6,606 bases of DNA, taken from assembly GCA_018268695.1 (NCBI GenBank), contig JAFDWD010000685.1, forward strand, positions 1 through 6,606. The letters are read 5' to 3'. The notes under the pieces are model-generated. The model searched no databases and was not told where the DNA came from. It saw nothing but the letters and a program-made list of their open reading frames with translations. The DNA comes from Actinomycetota bacterium (GTDB lineage: Bacteria; Actinomycetota; Thermoleophilia; Solirubrobacterales; 70-9). The position numbers and the translations under genes are program-made. Below, piece by piece: positions 5,250-6,606 of this stretch (position 1 is the first letter of the stretch; each line of letters opens with the position of its first letter).

Positions 5250-6606
5250 CTAGCCGACCGCCTTGCGGATCGCCGGCGAGAGCAGCGGCCAGTCGGGTTC
5301 GTAGCCGAAGACCTCCCGCAGCGGGGCCAGGCCGTAGCGCTCGGAGACGATCTGCAGGTGATCGGCGGTCACCAGGGCGGGGTGGCGGACGCCGCAGGTG
5401 CGCGAGAGGGCGAGGAGCTCGGCGCGCAGGGTCACGATGTAGTTCGCGGCCCGCACCGAGTTCCAATCGGGATCGAGACCGCGCATCAGCCACGGCGACT
5501 GGGTCGCGACGCCGCTCGGGCAGCGGCCGGTGTGACAACGCTGGGCCTGGATGCAGCCGACCGACATCATCGCCTCGCGACCGACGTTGACCATGTCGCA
5601 GCCGAGCGCGAACGCGAAGAGGGCGCTGTCGGGGAAGCCGAGGCGGCCGGCGCCGATGAAGGTGACGTCTTCGGCCAGGCCGGCGCGGGCGAAGATCGAG
5701 TACACCTGGGCGAAGGCGAGTTTGAAGGGCAGGGCGACGTGGTCCTCGAACGCAAGCGGCGCGGCGCCGGTGCCGCCCTCACCACCGTCGAGGGTGATGA
5801 AGTCGGGCCCGCCGCCGGTCATCGCCATCCGTTCGGCCAGCGTCGTCCAGAACTCCTCCTCGCCGACCGCCGACTTGATCCCGACCGGCAGCCCGGTCGC
5901 CGCGGCGATCCGCTCGAGGAACTCGATCAGCCCGTCGACGTCGGAGAACGCGGAGTGGGCGGGCGGGCTGATGCAGTCCTCCCCCACCGGCACCCCGCGG
6001 CAGGCGGCGATCTCGGGGGTCACCTTGACGCCGGGCAGCATCCCGCCGAGGCCCGGCTTGGCGCCCTGGGAGAGCTTCACCTCGATCGCGCGCACCGGCG
6101 CCCCCTCCACCGCCGCGACCAGCCGCTCGAGGCTGAACCGCCCGCTCTCGTCGCGACAGCCGAAGTAGCCGGTGCCGATCTGGAACACCAGCTCGGCGCC
6201 GTGCCGGTGCGCGTCGGCGATCCCTCCCTCGCCGGTGTTCTGCAGGCAGCCCGCCGTGGCGGCGCCGCGGTTCAGCGCCTCGATCGCCGTGGCCGACAGC
6301 GACCCGAAGCTCATCCCCGACACGTTGACCACCGACGCCGGCCGGAACGCCCCGCGCCGCCCGTGCCCGGCGCCGATCGTCTTCGCCGCCGGGACCTCGT
6401 ACCGCGGCGCCCCCGCCGGATCACCCTCCGCCGGCTCGCTCGCCGGGAACGGCGAGTGCTTGATGATGACCAGGCTGCCCACGGCCTCGACCTCGTCGTC
6501 GGTGCCGAACCCGAACAGGTTCGGCCTCCCTTCCGATGACGCCTCGATCCACCGCCGCTGGTCCCGCGAGAACGGCCGCTCCTCGTTGTTGGAGGTGACG
6601 ATGTAC
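5250..6606 (-). CDS. FMN-binding glutamate synthase-family protein, stand-alone GltB-type synthase domain (partial, N-terminus beyond window)
   Basis: The frame is open to the right edge (451 residues visible). Residues upstream of the GTG at 6482-6480 still read as family sequence (NNEERPFSRDQRRWIEASS, then NLFGFGTDDEVEAVG), so that GTG is internal and the true start lies outside. Numbered from the first visible residue, typical parts are the flavin-site loop NVSGMSFGSLS (about 94-104), EVKLSQGAKPGLGGMLPG (about 175-192), LDGGEGGTGA (272-281) and IGAGRLG (317-323). The [3Fe-4S] ligands are Cys351, 357 and 362 (C-x5-C-x4-C before PSGVATQ), as in GltB. The full enzyme makes glutamate from 2-oxoglutarate and glutamine-derived ammonia; this short family lacks the glutaminase and C-terminal domains, and its physiological reaction is poorly defined. 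The MOSC-reductase-ferredoxin gene follows after 6 nt and may supply electrons; this is inference. Confidence 0.95.
   Translation of the reverse strand, partial: YIVTSNNEERPFSRDQRRWIEASSEGRPNLFGFGTDDEVEAVGSLVIIKHSPFPASEPAEGDPAGAPRYEVPAAKTIGAGHGRRGAFRPASVVNVSGMSFGSLSATAIEALNRGAATAGCLQNTGEGGIADAHRHGAELVFQIGTGYFGCRDESGRFSLERLVAAVEGAPVRAIEVKLSQGAKPGLGGMLPGVKVTPEIAACRGVPVGEDCISPPAHSAFSDVDGLIEFLERIAAATGLPVGIKSAVGEEEFWTTLAERMAMTGGGPDFITLDGGEGGTGAAPLAFEDHVALPFKLAFAQVYSIFARAGLAEDVTFIGAGRLGFPDSALFAFALGCDMVNVGREAMMSVGCIQAQRCHTGRCPSGVATQSPWLMRGLDPDWNSVRAANYIVTLRAELLALSRTCGVRHPALVTADHLQIVSERYGLAPLREVFGYEPDWPLLSPAIRKAVG

Noticed and set aside
6480..6482. GTG as the start of the glutamate synthase-like protein
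   Set aside because: The 41 codons upstream stay open and read as genuine family N-terminal sequence (FSRDQRRWIEAS, NLFGFG), and no Shine-Dalgarno precedes the GTG.
3834..6539. A 901-codon open frame on the plus strand, the longest in the window
   Set aside because: It lies antisense to both right-hand genes, whose proteins have full sets of family motifs. Its own translation is Arg/Asp/Gly-rich with no recognisable domain, as expected from a GC-rich shadow frame.
1..6606. Defence system, CRISPR array, integrase, insertion sequence or tRNA
   Set aside because: No repeat-spacer pattern, transposase, recombinase or nuclease motif, terminal inverted repeats or tRNA-like cloverleaf was seen on either strand.

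Overview
This window is 6.6 kb of GC-rich bacterial DNA. The high-GC codon use, the GTG start of the regulator behind a strong GGAGGAG, and one probably leaderless gene suggest an Actinomycetota member. Something like the Thermoleophilia is possible, but no marker gene fixes the taxon. I see no rRNA, tRNA, CRISPR array, transposase or phage gene.

Left block (about 1-2484, all minus strand). In transcription order it holds a zinc-dependent alcohol dehydrogenase (2484 to 1351), a TetR/AcrR-family regulator (1261 to 503) and the N-terminal 127 codons of a crotonase-fold protein (383 to the window edge). The crotonase resembles 6-oxocamphor hydrolase, a beta-diketone hydrolase. The main observation of the window is an 18-bp operator-like sequence in front of each of the three genes (488-505, 1321-1338, 2548-2565). 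All three copies fit T-N3-T-R-A-R-C-G-N-TCATT-N-A, and the first is almost a perfect palindrome. This points to a self-regulated TetR regulon in which the dehydrogenase could oxidise a cyclic or hydroxylated ketone to a diketone that the crotonase cleaves. The substrate is unknown.

Middle (2608-3474, plus strand). A single gene encodes a 288-residue, cysteine-free, largely helical protein of unknown function. It diverges from the dehydrogenase, shares the intergenic region holding the third operator, has no Shine-Dalgarno sequence and may be leaderless. Sampled base composition is lower in GC than the genes to its right.

Right block (3486-6606, minus strand). A probable two-gene operon with a 6-nt gap. 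The upstream gene, cut at its start by the window edge, encodes a stand-alone FMN/[3Fe-4S] glutamate synthase-type domain protein (GltB-like, no amidotransferase domain visible). The downstream gene encodes a 585-residue fusion of a YiiM-type MOSC domain, a flavin/NAD(P)H reductase and a C-terminal plant-type [2Fe-2S] ferredoxin. The fusion looks like a self-contained electron chain feeding a putative molybdenum-cofactor site, and its neighbour is from a family that can take electrons from ferredoxin. The pair may therefore be functionally linked, but the reaction cannot be read from the sequence.
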